A stretch of DNA of 64,000 nt. Source: Natronoglomus mannanivorans (GTDB lineage Archaea; Halobacteriota; Halobacteria; Halobacteriales; Natrialbaceae). A program made the translations under genes and the position numbers. Each line of letters opens with the position of its first letter. The first letter of the stretch is position 1. Below, one piece after another: positions 33,985 through 43,339 of the stretch. The notes beneath the pieces were generated by a model, which saw nothing but the letters and a program-made list of their open reading frames with translations, had not been told where the DNA came from and made no database searches. The stretch is taken from contig JAOPKB010000001.1 in NCBI GenBank assembly GCA_025517485.1, forward strand, positions 372,001 through 436,000, in the 5' to 3' direction.

Positions 33985-34291
33985 CTGATTCGCTCCCTCT
34001 CACACCGACTGCTAGCGTTTTCGGACGGGACGGTCGGGCTGGTGACGACGGTGGCGGTGGCGATAACGATGACGATGACGATGACGGTAGCGGTGGCCAT
34101 CTCGACCTCTGGGCCCACTTGACGAGAACGAAACCCATTAGCTCGCGCCTGACTGGTCGTGTTCGCGCACACGAGTCAAACGGAGGAATCTGTCATTAAA
34201 GCGTTTACCAATGTCTTTGGGGACCAGTTCGTGGCCGATCACCGGTGTAAGGCGTTCCATAACGAAACGGGTAGAGTACATCCGGAAGATC
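33985..34291. other. Intergenic region with a short simple repeat
   Basis: The region holds a hexanucleotide tract (ACGATG units, 34066-34086, about 3.5 copies) flanked by GTGGCG/GGTAGC steps. Both strands can be read as short hydrophobic peptides of alternating small residues, which I take as an artefact of the repeat. A promoter for the next gene must lie in the last 80 bases, but I cannot place it. Confidence 0.35.
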
Positions 34292-34948
34292 ATGAGCGTC
34301 ATTCGCCGACCAGGTGTACTCGGGCAAACGACCCAGCGACGCCTCGTCGGTGCCACCTCCGCGCTGTCGGCCGCCGCGATCGAGGCGCTCACCGTCGGCA
34401 CGTGGTTCGCGCTGGTGGCCGTCGAGTCGCGAACGATCTTCACCGCACTCGCTGGACTCGGCGTTCTCCTGTTCGGGTCGCTCCTCCGGACTGGTGTGCT
34501 CGGCTCGGTGACAACCGATCCCTACCACCGCTCCCAACCGATGCGGTTCGTCGCCGCGATCGTTCTCGCCGCCAGCTGGCTCGTCTGGCTCCTCACTGCC
34601 GAGTGGATCGGCGGCCTCGAGGGGATCGCCGTCGCGGGCGCCGTTCTCGCCGTCGGTCTCTCGATACAGTTTACGCTCGAGCGACGGACGTACTACCGCT
34701 ATCGGACCGATCGACTCTCCCAAACGGTCGTGAGTACGATCGTTCCCAGCGTCCTCGTCGCACTCGGCGCGACGGTGCTGCTGATCGCGACCTGGCTCGT
34801 CGACTGGTCGATCGTCTTCGCGCTCTTCCCGATCGGCGAAACGACGCTCACACTCGAGGTCGGGAGTATCGCCGCCGGGTTCGCCGGCTACGGTGTCTTT
34901 CTGTTTCTGGCCCAGCAACGGCGGTTCCATCAGTTGCTCACGCCCTGA
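34292..34948 (+). CDS. Haloarchaeal membrane protein of unknown function
   Basis: This 218-residue protein has about six hydrophobic segments, including AIEALTVGTWFALVAVES, TIFTALAGLGVLLFGSLL, FVAAIVLAASWLVWLLTA, IAVAGAVLAVGLSI, LVALGATVLLIATWLVDW and IAAGFAGYGVFLFLAQQ. No catalytic motif is seen. The ATG at 34292 is chosen because the hydrophobic protein starts soon after it; an upstream in-frame ATG adds 27 basic residues. It ends 47 bases before the convergent FMN reductase gene. Confidence 0.7.
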   Translation: MSVIRRPGVLGQTTQRRLVGATSALSAAAIEALTVGTWFALVAVESRTIFTALAGLGVLLFGSLLRTGVLGSVTTDPYHRSQPMRFVAAIVLAASWLVWLLTAEWIGGLEGIAVAGAVLAVGLSIQFTLERRTYYRYRTDRLSQTVVSTIVPSVLVALGATVLLIATWLVDWSIVFALFPIGETTLTLEVGSIAAGFAGYGVFLFLAQQRRFHQLLTP

Positions 34949-34995
34949 GTCCGAGTCTGGCGGTGACTCGGGAAAAGAACGTTCCGAACGGCCAG

Positions 34996-35649
34996 TTACT
35001 TCCCTCGAGCACCGACGTTCTGGTCGCTCTCGAACGAATCCGGATCCGGCTCGATGTTGGCGTACTGGACCGCTCGTCGACCCAGCGTTGCGATCCGCTC
35101 CTCGAGATCCGGATCGACGAACGCACCGTCCTCGAACGCCGAGTGGGAGTTGGCGATTGCCGCCTGATGGGGGATCACCCACGCGTTGAGCGACCGGCAG
35201 ACCGACCGCAGATGCTCGAGGGTCGTCACCGGGAACGCGCCGCCGGCGACCGTGAGTAGACCGACCGTCTTGTCCTCGAACTCGTCGAACCCGCAGTAGT
35301 CGAGCGCCGCCTTCAGCGGCGAGGAGTACGAGCCGTGGTACATCGGCGAGCCGAGCAGGATGGCGTCGGCCTCGCGGACGCGTGTTGCGAGTTCCTCGGC
35401 GTCACCCGCCTCCGATCGGTCGACGTCCGCGTCGTACAGCGGTAGATCCAGTTCGCGGAGATCGATCAGGTCCGTCTCGGCACCGGCACGGTTGGCCGCC
35501 TCGAGGGCACGCTCGAGCGCGACGTGTGTGTAACTCTCGTCTCGGAGGCTGCCACAGACCGCGGCGACACGGATCGGTTGCTCGAGGCCGCCGTCGGGCC
35601 GAGCCTCGGAATCGGTAGCGGAATCGGAATTAGATTCGGATTCGGTCAT
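34996..35649 (-). CDS. NADPH-dependent FMN reductase family protein
   Basis: This 217-residue protein is a flavodoxin-like reductase. After an acidic start it has VAAVCGSLRDESYTHVAL (phosphate loop GSLRxxS, about residues 33-39), DLIDLRELDLPLYD, then ADAILLGSPMYHGSYSSPLKAALDY, the typical FMN-side loop, and TVGLLTVAGGAFPVTTLEHL. It reduces FMN or a quinone-type substrate with NAD(P)H. The ATG at 35649 gives the shorter acidic lead. It is 77 bases downstream of mutY on the same strand, so the two could be co-transcribed. Confidence 0.88.
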   Translation of the reverse strand: MTESESNSDSATDSEARPDGGLEQPIRVAAVCGSLRDESYTHVALERALEAANRAGAETDLIDLRELDLPLYDADVDRSEAGDAEELATRVREADAILLGSPMYHGSYSSPLKAALDYCGFDEFEDKTVGLLTVAGGAFPVTTLEHLRSVCRSLNAWVIPHQAAIANSHSAFEDGAFVDPDLEERIATLGRRAVQYANIEPDPDSFESDQNVGARGK

Positions 35650-35726
35650 ACGCGTACATCGAAGGGTCGGGTGAAAAATCCACGTACAGTACCGATCGAG
35701 AAATGGTGTCGGGTGAAGGCGGGCGA

Positions 35727-36695
35727 TCACCGCCGCAAACTCGCGACCGTCTCTCCTGCTCGCGTCTCGAGGGTCACGAGGCCGTCGTCCTCGAGGTCGG
35801 AGAGTAGTCCCCGGAGCCACTCGCGGCCGTACTCGCCGCCGGGTGCGTAATCGACCCGGATTCGGTGGCCGAGCGTGTCCAACTCGAGTTCGTCGTACTC
35901 CCGGAGCGTGCCGACGACGCGTCCGCGGAACTGGCGACGACTCCCCTCGAAAGCGGGTTGCGTGGGGACGTCCGGCGCGGTGAAGTCACCGGAGGCGTAG
36001 GCCGAACACCACTCGCGCCAGGGACAGCCCACCTCGTCACAGCGCGGCGTCTGCTGGCAGGCCACGCCGCCGAGTTCCATGATCGCGTTGTTCCAGACTC
36101 GCGAGCATCCATCGGGCATGAGGTCGTTCGCGGCGGCTTCGAACGCCGCGTCGTCGTCCGGGACGTCGAACGCCCGGTAACAGACGCGCTTGACGTTGGT
36201 ATCGACGACTGCGTCACCGTTGTTGAACGCGAAGCTCGCGACCGCGTTGGCGGTGTAGGGGCCGACGCCCATCAGCTCCTGGAGACCGTCGGGCGACGTC
36301 GGAAACGCGCCGTCGAACTCCTCCTCGACCTGTCGAGCCGCCTCGTGGAGGTACTTCGCCCGGTTGTTGTACCCCAGACTGTGGCTCGTCCAGAAGCCGA
36401 CGACGTCCGCTCGATCGGCGTCGGCCAGCGCCGCCGTCGTCGGCCAGCGCTCCGTGAACTCTGCCCAGGCGTCGACGACCCGTCCCAGCTGGGTTTGCTG
36501 GCTCATCACCTCGCTGACGAGGATCTCGTAGGGGTCGTCGGTGCGCCGCCACGGGAAGTCCCGGTGGTCGCCCTCGTACCAGTCGACCAGCGCCTCGCGA
36601 ACCGCCTCGAGATCGTCGGGGAGCGTCCACGTCTCGTCTCCGTCTTCGTGTTCGTCTTCGGAGCCGGAACCGTCCGCCCGGTCGCGCTCACTCAT
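35727..36695 (-). CDS. mutY: A/G-specific adenine glycosylase
   Basis: This 322-residue base-excision repair enzyme removes adenine mispaired with 8-oxoguanine. It has catalytic Glu62 in VSEVMSQQTQ, helix-hairpin-helix LMGVGPYTANAVASF, and Asp165 in VVDTNVKRVCYR. Four cysteines for a [4Fe-4S] cluster are Cys213, Cys219, Cys224 and Cys230. Their spacing (x5, x4, x5) differs from the E. coli spacing (x6, x2, x5) and, as I recall, is common in haloarchaea. An acidic lead of about 25 residues precedes the glycosylase domain. The C-terminal region after the cluster is short, so the full MutT-like 8-oxoG domain seems absent or reduced. Confidence 0.92.
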   Translation of the reverse strand: MSERDRADGSGSEDEHEDGDETWTLPDDLEAVREALVDWYEGDHRDFPWRRTDDPYEILVSEVMSQQTQLGRVVDAWAEFTERWPTTAALADADRADVVGFWTSHSLGYNNRAKYLHEAARQVEEEFDGAFPTSPDGLQELMGVGPYTANAVASFAFNNGDAVVDTNVKRVCYRAFDVPDDDAAFEAAANDLMPDGCSRVWNNAIMELGGVACQQTPRCDEVGCPWREWCSAYASGDFTAPDVPTQPAFEGSRRQFRGRVVGTLREYDELELDTLGHRIRVDYAPGGEYGREWLRGLLSDLEDDGLVTLETRAGETVASLRR

Positions 36696-36908
36696 CGGTC
36701 GACCTAGCGAAGCGGGTTCCTTACGGCTACCGGTTCCGGACGCCTCTCAGTGGGTGTGGACCTTCGTCATCTCGAATAGCCACTGCACTCATCACCGACG
36801 AACCGATGACTCGAGTTGCTCTCGGCAAGTCCCATCCCCATCCTCATCCCGAATCTACAGCCAGCACGAAAGGTCTATGCGGCGGGCTCGACACCACTGA
36901 TACAGACG

Positions 36909-37232
36909 ATGACGCTCGAGGATCTCACCGACGACGTACACGAGTCGTACACGGAACTGGGCGACGAACTCCCCGTCTCGCTCGACCGCGAAACCCGCAA
37001 CGAACTCGCACTGCTCCAGACCACGCTCGAGCCCGAAGAGACCGACGAACTCGTTCGCCGCGCGGTCCACATGCTCTTCCAGACCGCCGTCGAGACGGGC
37101 AACCTGGACTTTCACCTCCGGTCGGGCTACGACGTCACCTACGACGAGTACCTCTCGGGAATGACCTTCGACGAGATGACCGGTGCCGATCAGTATCCGA
37201 CGATGGACGACGAGCGCCGGTATCAGTTCTAG
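36909..37232 (+). CDS. Conserved small haloarchaeal protein (DUF5791-like)
   Basis: This 107-residue acidic protein has a helical middle (RNELALLQTTLEPEETDELV, RRAVHMLFQTAVETGNLDFHL) and a conserved-looking C-terminal segment DVTYDEYLSGMTFDEMTG. I associate this with a haloarchaeal family of unknown function (DUF5791, from memory). No membrane segment. The ATG at 36909 is the first usable start. The gene stands alone, divergent from mutY. Confidence 0.7.
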   Translation: MTLEDLTDDVHESYTELGDELPVSLDRETRNELALLQTTLEPEETDELVRRAVHMLFQTAVETGNLDFHLRSGYDVTYDEYLSGMTFDEMTGADQYPTMDDERRYQF

Positions 37233-37347
37233 GGTCGCCGTTCGCGTGCGGTCGGGTGCATCTCCGTGTCCGTTTCTATGCCGCCCGCCGCGGGAACTAC
37301 CCATCCGTCTCTCTCGACGAGAGCCGTCTCTCGAGCGCTCGCGATGA

Positions 37348-37881
37348 CTACAGTTGCCGTCCGACGAGGTACAGCGGGAGACCGGCCAGTATCCCGGCAA
37401 AGAAGAACCTCGGAACGATCGTCAGTACGATCCCCGGCCCGAATGGCGCCCCCCAGACCGCGATCGCGAAGACGACGAACGGAACGCACAGCACGAACGC
37501 GAGCAACGCTCGATCTCCCGTGGTTCGCGCGAACGCGAAACAGAACACGATCGCGGCGACGAACGGGATCAAGACGTGGTGGTCGAAGATCAGGTCGATC
37601 CAGGTGGGCCCCAGAAATGACATCGGTCTCACGCTGGTGACGACTTGCGCGTAGGCACCGCTCGAGCCGCTGACGATCACGACGACGGTTCCAGCGGTGG
37701 GTACGAACCGAGGTTCGATATCGAGCGCACCGATCGAAAGGATTCCGGCGGCGGCGACGACGTACGTGACGCCGATTCCGACCCAGATCGGCGTCCAGGG
37801 AATCGACGCGAGACCGAGCGAGCCGGTGATCAGGACGAAGCCCAGACTCGACAGTGCGATCGGTCCGGTGTTCCCGTTCAT
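37348..37881 (-). CDS. Haloarchaeal membrane protein of unknown function
   Basis: This 177-residue protein has about five to six transmembrane helices, from IALSSLGFVLITGSLGLASI to FFFAGILAGLPLYLVG. The loop RPMSFLGPTWIDLIFDHHVLI is the only distinctive polar part. ATG 37881 is supported by a minus-strand TATA-like GCATATATCA (37907-37916) about 28 bases upstream. No functional motif was found. Confidence 0.68.
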   Translation of the reverse strand: MNGNTGPIALSSLGFVLITGSLGLASIPWTPIWVGIGVTYVVAAAGILSIGALDIEPRFVPTAGTVVVIVSGSSGAYAQVVTSVRPMSFLGPTWIDLIFDHHVLIPFVAAIVFCFAFARTTGDRALLAFVLCVPFVVFAIAVWGAPFGPGIVLTIVPRFFFAGILAGLPLYLVGRQL

Positions 37882-38036
37882 GAAACGACCGTACTCGATA
37901 CCCGGGGTGATATATGCTTTCCTGTAGTTCGAAGTCGAAGAAATCGAAATCGACTGGTATTCGTGAGAGCCGGCACGGAGATCGAACCGATACTGATTCA
38001 CCGCGAATCACGACTCACCGTTCGATATCGAGCGCG

Positions 38037-38046
38037 GCTATATACC
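38037..38046 (+). promoter_or_regulatory. TATA-like element of a small single-TM gene
   Basis: GCTATATACC lies 22-31 bases before the ATG at 38068, ideal spacing for a leaderless haloarchaeal transcript, and supports that the small gene is real. Confidence 0.5.
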
Positions 38047-38067
38047 GATTCGCTGCAAGGAACGACT

Positions 38068-38253
38068 ATGGCAACCGACGGGACCCACTCTCACTCCACC
38101 GAGTCGCCCACAGCTTCGAGCGAGAGCCCCTCGAGAACTGAGACGTCCGAATTAGAGGCATACGTCTCGCCGACGGCGGACTTCCTGCTCCTGTTCGTGT
38201 TCGCGGTCGCGCTCACGGCCGCCGTGGCTGGCGGCGTTATTTTTATGCCCTGA
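38068..38253 (+). CDS. Small single-TM protein
   Basis: This 61-residue protein has a Ser/Thr/Glu-rich first half and one C-terminal transmembrane helix (FLLLFVFAVALTAAVAGGVIF), so it is probably tail-anchored. It has its own TATA-like element and lies 16 bases before the next membrane protein gene on the same strand, suggesting a two-gene transcript. Function unknown. Confidence 0.65.
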   Translation: MATDGTHSHSTESPTASSESPSRTETSELEAYVSPTADFLLLFVFAVALTAAVAGGVIFMP

Positions 38254-38269
38254 GTTCCTCTCACTGGAC

Positions 38270-38608
38270 GTGAACGACGCCGGGCTCGCCGCCGTCCGAT
38301 TTCTCGCCGACCACGAGCGCTCGCTGTGGATCGGTGCCCTCCTGTTGTACGGCGTGGGAGACACCATCACGACGTTCTGGGGGCTCTCGACCAGCGGCGT
38401 CGCCGAGGCCGGACCGATCGCCGGGCCGTTGATCGAGTCCTACGGTCGCGAGAGTTTGCTCGGGATCAAAGTCGTCGTCTTCGGACTCTTCTACGCGGTC
38501 TGGTCGCGTTTGCGGACGGCAGGTCGCGTCGCCGTCCCGCTCGCACTGGCCGTCGTCGGCGGGTTCGTGACCGTCTGGAACGTCGTCGTCATCCTCTCGG
38601 CGTCGTGA
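38270..38608 (+). CDS. Small multi-TM membrane protein
   Basis: This 112-residue protein starts at GTG 38270 and has three to four membrane segments: LWIGALLLYGVGDTITTFWG, IKVVVFGLFYAVWS and VPLALAVVGGFVTVWNVVVIL. The DTITTFWGL and GIAGPLIESYGRESLLGIK-like region resembles small haloarchaeal membrane proteins of unknown role. It follows the small single-TM gene by 16 bases. It converges with the aminotransferase gene. Confidence 0.65.
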   Translation: MNDAGLAAVRFLADHERSLWIGALLLYGVGDTITTFWGLSTSGVAEAGPIAGPLIESYGRESLLGIKVVVFGLFYAVWSRLRTAGRVAVPLALAVVGGFVTVWNVVVILSAS

Positions 38609-38651
38609 CCGTCGCTTCCTGCCCGTGGCCGGCGGCGGCCCCACCGAGACC

Positions 38652-39989
38652 CTAGCTGACGTCTTCGACTGCCTCACAGAAGAGATCGGCACCGAGTTCG
38701 ATCTCCCGCTCGGTGACGTCCAGCGGCGGCAACAGGCGCAGCGTCTTGTAGCCACAGCCGAGCGTCAAGAGCCCGCGCTGGAGTGCCGCCGCGATCGCGT
38801 CCTGGCGTCGCGCCTTGGTATCGAACTCGACGGCCAGCATGAGTCCGCGGCCGCGAACGTCGACGAGGGCCGCAGAGTCAGCCGCCGCCGCCTCGAGTCG
38901 CTCCCGGAATTGCTGGCCGCGTTCGCGGACGTTCTCGAGGAGATTCGCCTCGTGGATCGCGTCGATCGTCAGCACCCCCTGCATCGAGGCGACGACGTCG
39001 CCGGCGCCCCACGTCGAGGAGAGTCGCCCGGTCTCCTCGGGGAACACGTCCGAGCGCGAGATCGTCGCACCCACGCGCAGTCCCTTCCCGCTGGTGATCA
39101 CGTCGGGGGTGAGCTCGAGGTGGTCGATACCCCAGAGCTCGCCGGTGCGACCGAGTCCCGACTGGATCTCGTCGGCGACGATCTTGACGTCGAAGCGCTC
39201 GCGGATGGCCTCGAGGTCCCGTGCGAAGTCGTCGTGGGCGACGCGGTAGCCACCCTCGCCCTGAATCGGCTCTACGATGAGGAAGGCGACCTCCTCGGGA
39301 TCGATCACACCGCGGTCGGGATCGAGTCTGTCGGCGACGACGTTGCCGCCGGGGCCGTCGGTACACCACTGCTGGTCGTACTCCGCTTGCGTCGAGGGGA
39401 ACGGGACGCTGACGACGCCGGGGATCTCCGGATACCCTTTCCGCTGGACGGCCTTCGAGCGGTTCAGGGAGAGTGCACCCAGCGTGCGGCCGTGGAAGGC
39501 ACCGTCGAAGGTGAACGCGCGGTGGCCGCCCGAGGCGTAGCAGATCTTGATGGCGTTCTCGACGGCCTCCGCGCCGGAGTTCGAGAGGAATACCCGGTCC
39601 ATGTCGTACTGGCTCGTCAGGTCGACGAGCCGGTCCATCAGCTGCGTGGGACCGGGGAACTCGCTGTTCTCCGGAGAGCCGCCACCGCTGACGTAGAAGT
39701 CCTGACCGGCGATCTTCAGCGGGTCGACGAGGTCGAACTCCCGCAGTCGGTCGAGAATCAGGGGGTTGTTGTACCCCAGCGGGGCGGCGGCGACGTGACT
39801 CGTGAAGTCCATCAGGACGTTGCCGTCGACGTCGGTACAGAAGGGGCCGATCGCCGGTTCTTGGACGTCCCAGACGAACTCGTAGACGTAGGTACTCGGG
39901 GCGGCGTTCGCGTGGTGGTATTCGACCCAGCGTTCGGCGTGTTCGCCGGGTATCCGATCCACCCGAGGTTCGACCGTCTCTCTGTCCAT
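38652..39989 (-). CDS. Class III aminotransferase (PLP-dependent)
   Basis: This 445-residue enzyme is a class III omega-aminotransferase. It has FLSNSGAEAVENAIKICYASGG (PLP phosphate site), FDGAFHGRTLGALSL, VEPIQGEGGYRV, VADEIQSGLGRTGELWG and the PLP lysine Lys302 in ITSGKGL. Likely substrates are 4-aminobutyrate, acetylornithine-like or lysine-type amines; the length and N-terminal extension favour a GABA/lysine-type enzyme, but this cannot be settled. A minus-strand TATA-like CTTTTAATC (40012-40020) is about 25-30 bases upstream of the ATG. Confidence 0.9.
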   Translation of the reverse strand: MDRETVEPRVDRIPGEHAERWVEYHHANAAPSTYVYEFVWDVQEPAIGPFCTDVDGNVLMDFTSHVAAAPLGYNNPLILDRLREFDLVDPLKIAGQDFYVSGGGSPENSEFPGPTQLMDRLVDLTSQYDMDRVFLSNSGAEAVENAIKICYASGGHRAFTFDGAFHGRTLGALSLNRSKAVQRKGYPEIPGVVSVPFPSTQAEYDQQWCTDGPGGNVVADRLDPDRGVIDPEEVAFLIVEPIQGEGGYRVAHDDFARDLEAIRERFDVKIVADEIQSGLGRTGELWGIDHLELTPDVITSGKGLRVGATISRSDVFPEETGRLSSTWGAGDVVASMQGVLTIDAIHEANLLENVRERGQQFRERLEAAAADSAALVDVRGRGLMLAVEFDTKARRQDAIAAALQRGLLTLGCGYKTLRLLPPLDVTEREIELGADLFCEAVEDVS

Positions 39990-40048
39990 ACGTCCACTAT
40001 CGGCGGCAATCGATTAAAAGATTCGTCACGTTTGCACCCGCTGTGTTC

Positions 40049-41347
40049 CTAGAGGACGACAACGAGCGACGCGAGTGCGCCACCGAGCAACAACACGCCG
40101 CTGTAGATCGCCACCCGCCGTTTGAACTGCGTGTTCGTCGACGCCGCCGCGAGCACGGCCTTGACGACGATGCTCGAGACGGTCGCCAAGAGGATGGCGA
40201 TCGTCGCTTCCGCCGACGTCAACTGCTCGCCGCGGTAGAGGACGACCGCCGAGGTCGTCGCCCCGGCACTCGAGACCAGTCCGCTCGCGAGTGCGGTGAT
40301 GTAGAACCCGAGCGTGCCGAACCACAGCTCCGCGAGCGATCCGAAGACGAGAACGACGAGGAAGACGGCGCCGAATCCGAGCGCATTCTTCATCGAGAAC
40401 GGACTCTCGAGATCCATCGTGGTCGACTCCCGCCAGTTTGCGGTGAGACCGGTGATGACGAACGCGAGGACGATCACGGTCCCGAGCGGGACGAACGCCT
40501 CGATCAGCGGTGAGACGTCGCTGCCGACCGTGAACGCGACGGCGATCGCGAGGTTTCGGACGGCCATCGCGGCGTCGGCGAGCAGGATCGCTGCGACCGC
40601 GTAGGAGGCCGCTTCCGGACGCTGTCGGACCTGATCGAGCATCGTTCCGACGACGGCCGTCGACGACGCGAGCCCGCCGAAGAAGCCGGTCACGGCGATA
40701 CCGCGGCCGCCGTAGGTCGAGACGATAGCGTAGTTGACGATCCCGATGCCCGCCACGGCGACGACCATCAGCCAGATAACTTGCGGCTCGAGCGGGATGG
40801 TGACGCCGGCGATCTCGGGTTCGTACTCGGGCGGAAGGATCGGGTAGATGACGAACGCGAGGATCGCGAACTCCGTCGTCGAGCGCATCTCCTCCCGGGA
40901 GAGCCCCCAGGCGAACTCGTGGAGTTCCCGCTTGAGGACCAGCAGGAGCGACGAGAGGACGGCGACGGTGACTCCCTCGAGGATGAATCCGGCGGCGACG
41001 AGTGCCCCGACACCGTAGGCGACGAGCATCGAAACGGAAGTCGTCAGCGAGAGACCGGTGTCCTCGTCTCCGTCGGTAAGCCCCTGTACCGCGAGCAAGA
41101 CGCCCTGGACGATCACGAGCAAGCCACCCAGAAGGAGCAGACTCTCACCGACGTCGGCCTCGCGGACGAGCACGGTGAAGACCGCACCGAGGAGGCTGAT
41201 CAGGGAGAAGGTCCGAATACCGGCGGACTTCTGTGACCACTCCCGCTCGAGTCCGAGGAACATCCCCAGCGCCCCCGCGAGCGCGATACGGACGACCGTC
41301 TCCTCGAGGGGAGCGTCGACGAGCTGTTGGAGGACGACCTCGTTCAC
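40049..41347 (-). CDS. MgtC/SapB family membrane protein (DUF4010)
   Basis: This 432-residue membrane protein has the MgtC-type N-terminus (RIALAGALGMFLGLEREWSQKSAGIRTFSLISLLGA, about residues 21-56) and a long C-terminal DUF4010 membrane part with ITGFFGGLASSTAVVGTM-like and GLVSSAGATTSAVVLYRGEQLTSAEA segments. It has more than ten hydrophobic helices. The family is linked to magnesium or membrane stress in bacteria, but the archaeal role is unknown. A minus-strand TATA-like TTTATAT lies about 25-30 bases before its ATG. Confidence 0.9.
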   Translation of the reverse strand: MNEVVLQQLVDAPLEETVVRIALAGALGMFLGLEREWSQKSAGIRTFSLISLLGAVFTVLVREADVGESLLLLGGLLVIVQGVLLAVQGLTDGDEDTGLSLTTSVSMLVAYGVGALVAAGFILEGVTVAVLSSLLLVLKRELHEFAWGLSREEMRSTTEFAILAFVIYPILPPEYEPEIAGVTIPLEPQVIWLMVVAVAGIGIVNYAIVSTYGGRGIAVTGFFGGLASSTAVVGTMLDQVRQRPEAASYAVAAILLADAAMAVRNLAIAVAFTVGSDVSPLIEAFVPLGTVIVLAFVITGLTANWRESTTMDLESPFSMKNALGFGAVFLVVLVFGSLAELWFGTLGFYITALASGLVSSAGATTSAVVLYRGEQLTSAEATIAILLATVSSIVVKAVLAAASTNTQFKRRVAIYSGVLLLGGALASLVVVL

Positions 41348-41478
41348 CTCGGGAAATTCACCGGTCGAACATATAAACGACTCGCCGAGTAGACCGCCCT
41401 GAAACTGCGGGAGAACGCTCCGGCGAATCGTCCAAGACCACCGACAGGTATTTCGATCACGGCTGTGATTGTTCGAGC

Positions 41479-42777
41479 GTGCTTGGGGGATACCAGTTCG
41501 ATCGGACGCGTGCGCCGTGGTGGGTACTCGGAGCCCTCATCGCAGGCGTCCTCCTCTACATCCTCTACACGTTCATCGGCACGTTCGTCTTCGGACTCTT
41601 CCTCTACTACGCGACGCGGCCGGTCTACCAGCGACTCGTGAAGCGACTCGGGTCGCGTGCACTCGCCGCCGTCGTGTCGTTGATCACGCTGGCGATTCCG
41701 TTCATGTTGCTTCTGGCCTACACGGCTGCTGTCGCGGTTCAGGAACTCTCTGCGGCCGTCGGGGAGGACGGCTTCGAGACGCTCGAGGAAGCTCTCGAGC
41801 CGTACCTCGACATCTCCGAACTCGTGAGCGATCCCGAGCAATTGCTGACCAGCCCTGCGAGCACTGATATCGTGAATACCCTGCTCGACAACGCCCCAGC
41901 CTATATCGGATTCTTCGGGACGGGTGCCCTGCACGTGTTCGTCATGCTCGCGCTGGCGTACTACCTGCTGAAAGACGATCACCTGCTCGCCCGGTGGTTC
42001 CTCCAGACCTTCGGCGACGACGAGGCGGTGCTCGAATCGTACTGTACCGAGATCGACCGGGATTTCCAGAACGTCTTCTTCGGCAACATTCTGAACGCGT
42101 TCATCACGGCTATCGTCGGTGCGTTCGTCTTCAGCGTGCTCAACGTCTGGGCACCACCGGCGGTGGCCGTCCCGTACGCGGTACTCGTCGGTGTCCTCTG
42201 TGGTGCTGCGAGTCTGATCCCAGTCGTCGGGATGAAACTGGTCTACGTCCCCGTCGCCATCTATCTGTTCGTCCGTGCGTTCATGATGGCGCCGACGGAA
42301 CTCGTCTGGTTCCCCCTCGTCTTCCTCGTCGTCGCGTTCGTCCTCGTCGACTTCATTCCCGACATGATCATCCGCCCGTACGTCTCCGGCCGGGACCTCC
42401 ACCTCGGATCGATCATGCTCGCGTACATCCTCGGCCCACTGCTCTTTGGCTGGTACGGCATCTTCCTCGGGCCCATGCTCCTGATCGTCACCGTCCACTT
42501 CGTCCGCGAGGTCCTCCCGGTTCTCGTCTCCGAGACGCCGATCCGACCGTACAGTATCGATCCGGCCGTCGCACGAATTCCACGCGATCCGTCCGACGAG
42601 AGCGAGGTCGGCCCCGATCTCGAGGCGGCGACGGCTGCACTCGAAGCGGAGTCAGAGAGTAGCTCGAGTCGGGAACTGGAATCGGAGTCAGAGTCGGAAT
42701 TAGAGACGGAATCGGAACCCAAATCTGAACGCGAACGGATGGGTGGGGGCGAGGACGAGAACGGGAACAGAAAGTAG
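41479..42777 (+). CDS. AI-2E family permease
   Basis: This 432-residue membrane protein has the AI-2E/PerM topology: N-terminal helices (WWVLGALIAGVLLYILYTFIGTFVFGLFLYYATRPVY), a soluble segment with EEALEPYLDISELV, and a later helix cluster with the ILNAFITAIVGAFVF and YILGPLLFGWYGIFLGPMLL motifs. Family members are exporters or transporters, some linked to Na+/H+ exchange. The C-terminal tail (residues about 360-432) is rich in Glu and Ser, a haloarchaeal trait. The start is GTG at 41479; it is divergent from the MgtC-like gene. Confidence 0.9.
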   Translation: MLGGYQFDRTRAPWWVLGALIAGVLLYILYTFIGTFVFGLFLYYATRPVYQRLVKRLGSRALAAVVSLITLAIPFMLLLAYTAAVAVQELSAAVGEDGFETLEEALEPYLDISELVSDPEQLLTSPASTDIVNTLLDNAPAYIGFFGTGALHVFVMLALAYYLLKDDHLLARWFLQTFGDDEAVLESYCTEIDRDFQNVFFGNILNAFITAIVGAFVFSVLNVWAPPAVAVPYAVLVGVLCGAASLIPVVGMKLVYVPVAIYLFVRAFMMAPTELVWFPLVFLVVAFVLVDFIPDMIIRPYVSGRDLHLGSIMLAYILGPLLFGWYGIFLGPMLLIVTVHFVREVLPVLVSETPIRPYSIDPAVARIPRDPSDESEVGPDLEAATAALEAESESSSSRELESESESELETESEPKSERERMGGGEDENGNRK

Positions 42778-43059
42778 AGTCGGAGGCGGGGTGGGATCGA
42801 GACCAGAAGCAGGAACGAAACCGATCGTCTCACCCAGAACGACGAAACGACTCGAGTCGGTCCGGCCTTCTCTTCTCTCCCCTCGAACTCGACGACCACG
42901 ACCGGAGTGAATCAACGTCTCCGACGTACTCGATTGGCTCGCCGGATAGAGTGGTCGACGAGAGCGGACACCGACGAACTGACGGCTCTCGAGAGACGTA
43001 CTGGCGGTTCACCGGACCACTGGAGGTCATCCCTCGTTCGGGACGTGGCCTCGCGGAAC

Positions 43060-43335
43060 TTACAGATCGACGTACTGGGCTTCCCACTCTCGTCGTGCCT
43101 CGAGTTCGCGCCGACCACGTCGGGTCACTGTGTAGAAGTTGGTCCGTCGGTCACGCTGTCCCTTCTCGACGAGGCCCTTGTCGACGAGCGTGTCGAGGTT
43201 CGGATACAGTCGGCCGTGATGGATCTCCTTCTCGTAGTACTGTTCGAGCTCCTCTTTGATCGCCAGTCCGTGTGGTTCCTCCTCCCCAGCGATGACGAAC
43301 AGCAAGTCTCGCTGAAATCCTGTCAGGTCGTACAT
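43060..43335 (-). CDS. PadR-family transcriptional regulator
   Basis: This 91-residue protein is a minimal PadR winged-helix repressor: LTGFQRDLLFVIAGEEEPHGLAIKEELEQYY, then HHGRLYPNLDTLVDKGLVEKG and the wing RRTNFYTVTRRGRRELEAR. PadR proteins bind palindromic operators, often their own. A perfect 7-5-7 inverted repeat (43340-43358) lies 5-23 bases upstream of the start, which points to autoregulation. The target beyond itself is not seen, though the AI-2E permease gene ends 282 bases downstream on the opposite strand. Confidence 0.9.
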   Translation of the reverse strand: MYDLTGFQRDLLFVIAGEEEPHGLAIKEELEQYYEKEIHHGRLYPNLDTLVDKGLVEKGQRDRRTNFYTVTRRGRRELEARREWEAQYVDL

Positions 43336-43339
43336 TGGG

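Noticed and set aside
33856-34172. Hydrophobic short frames on both strands over the ACGATG repeat
   Set aside because: The alternating small and hydrophobic residues come from the simple repeat itself; no start or conservation evidence supports them.
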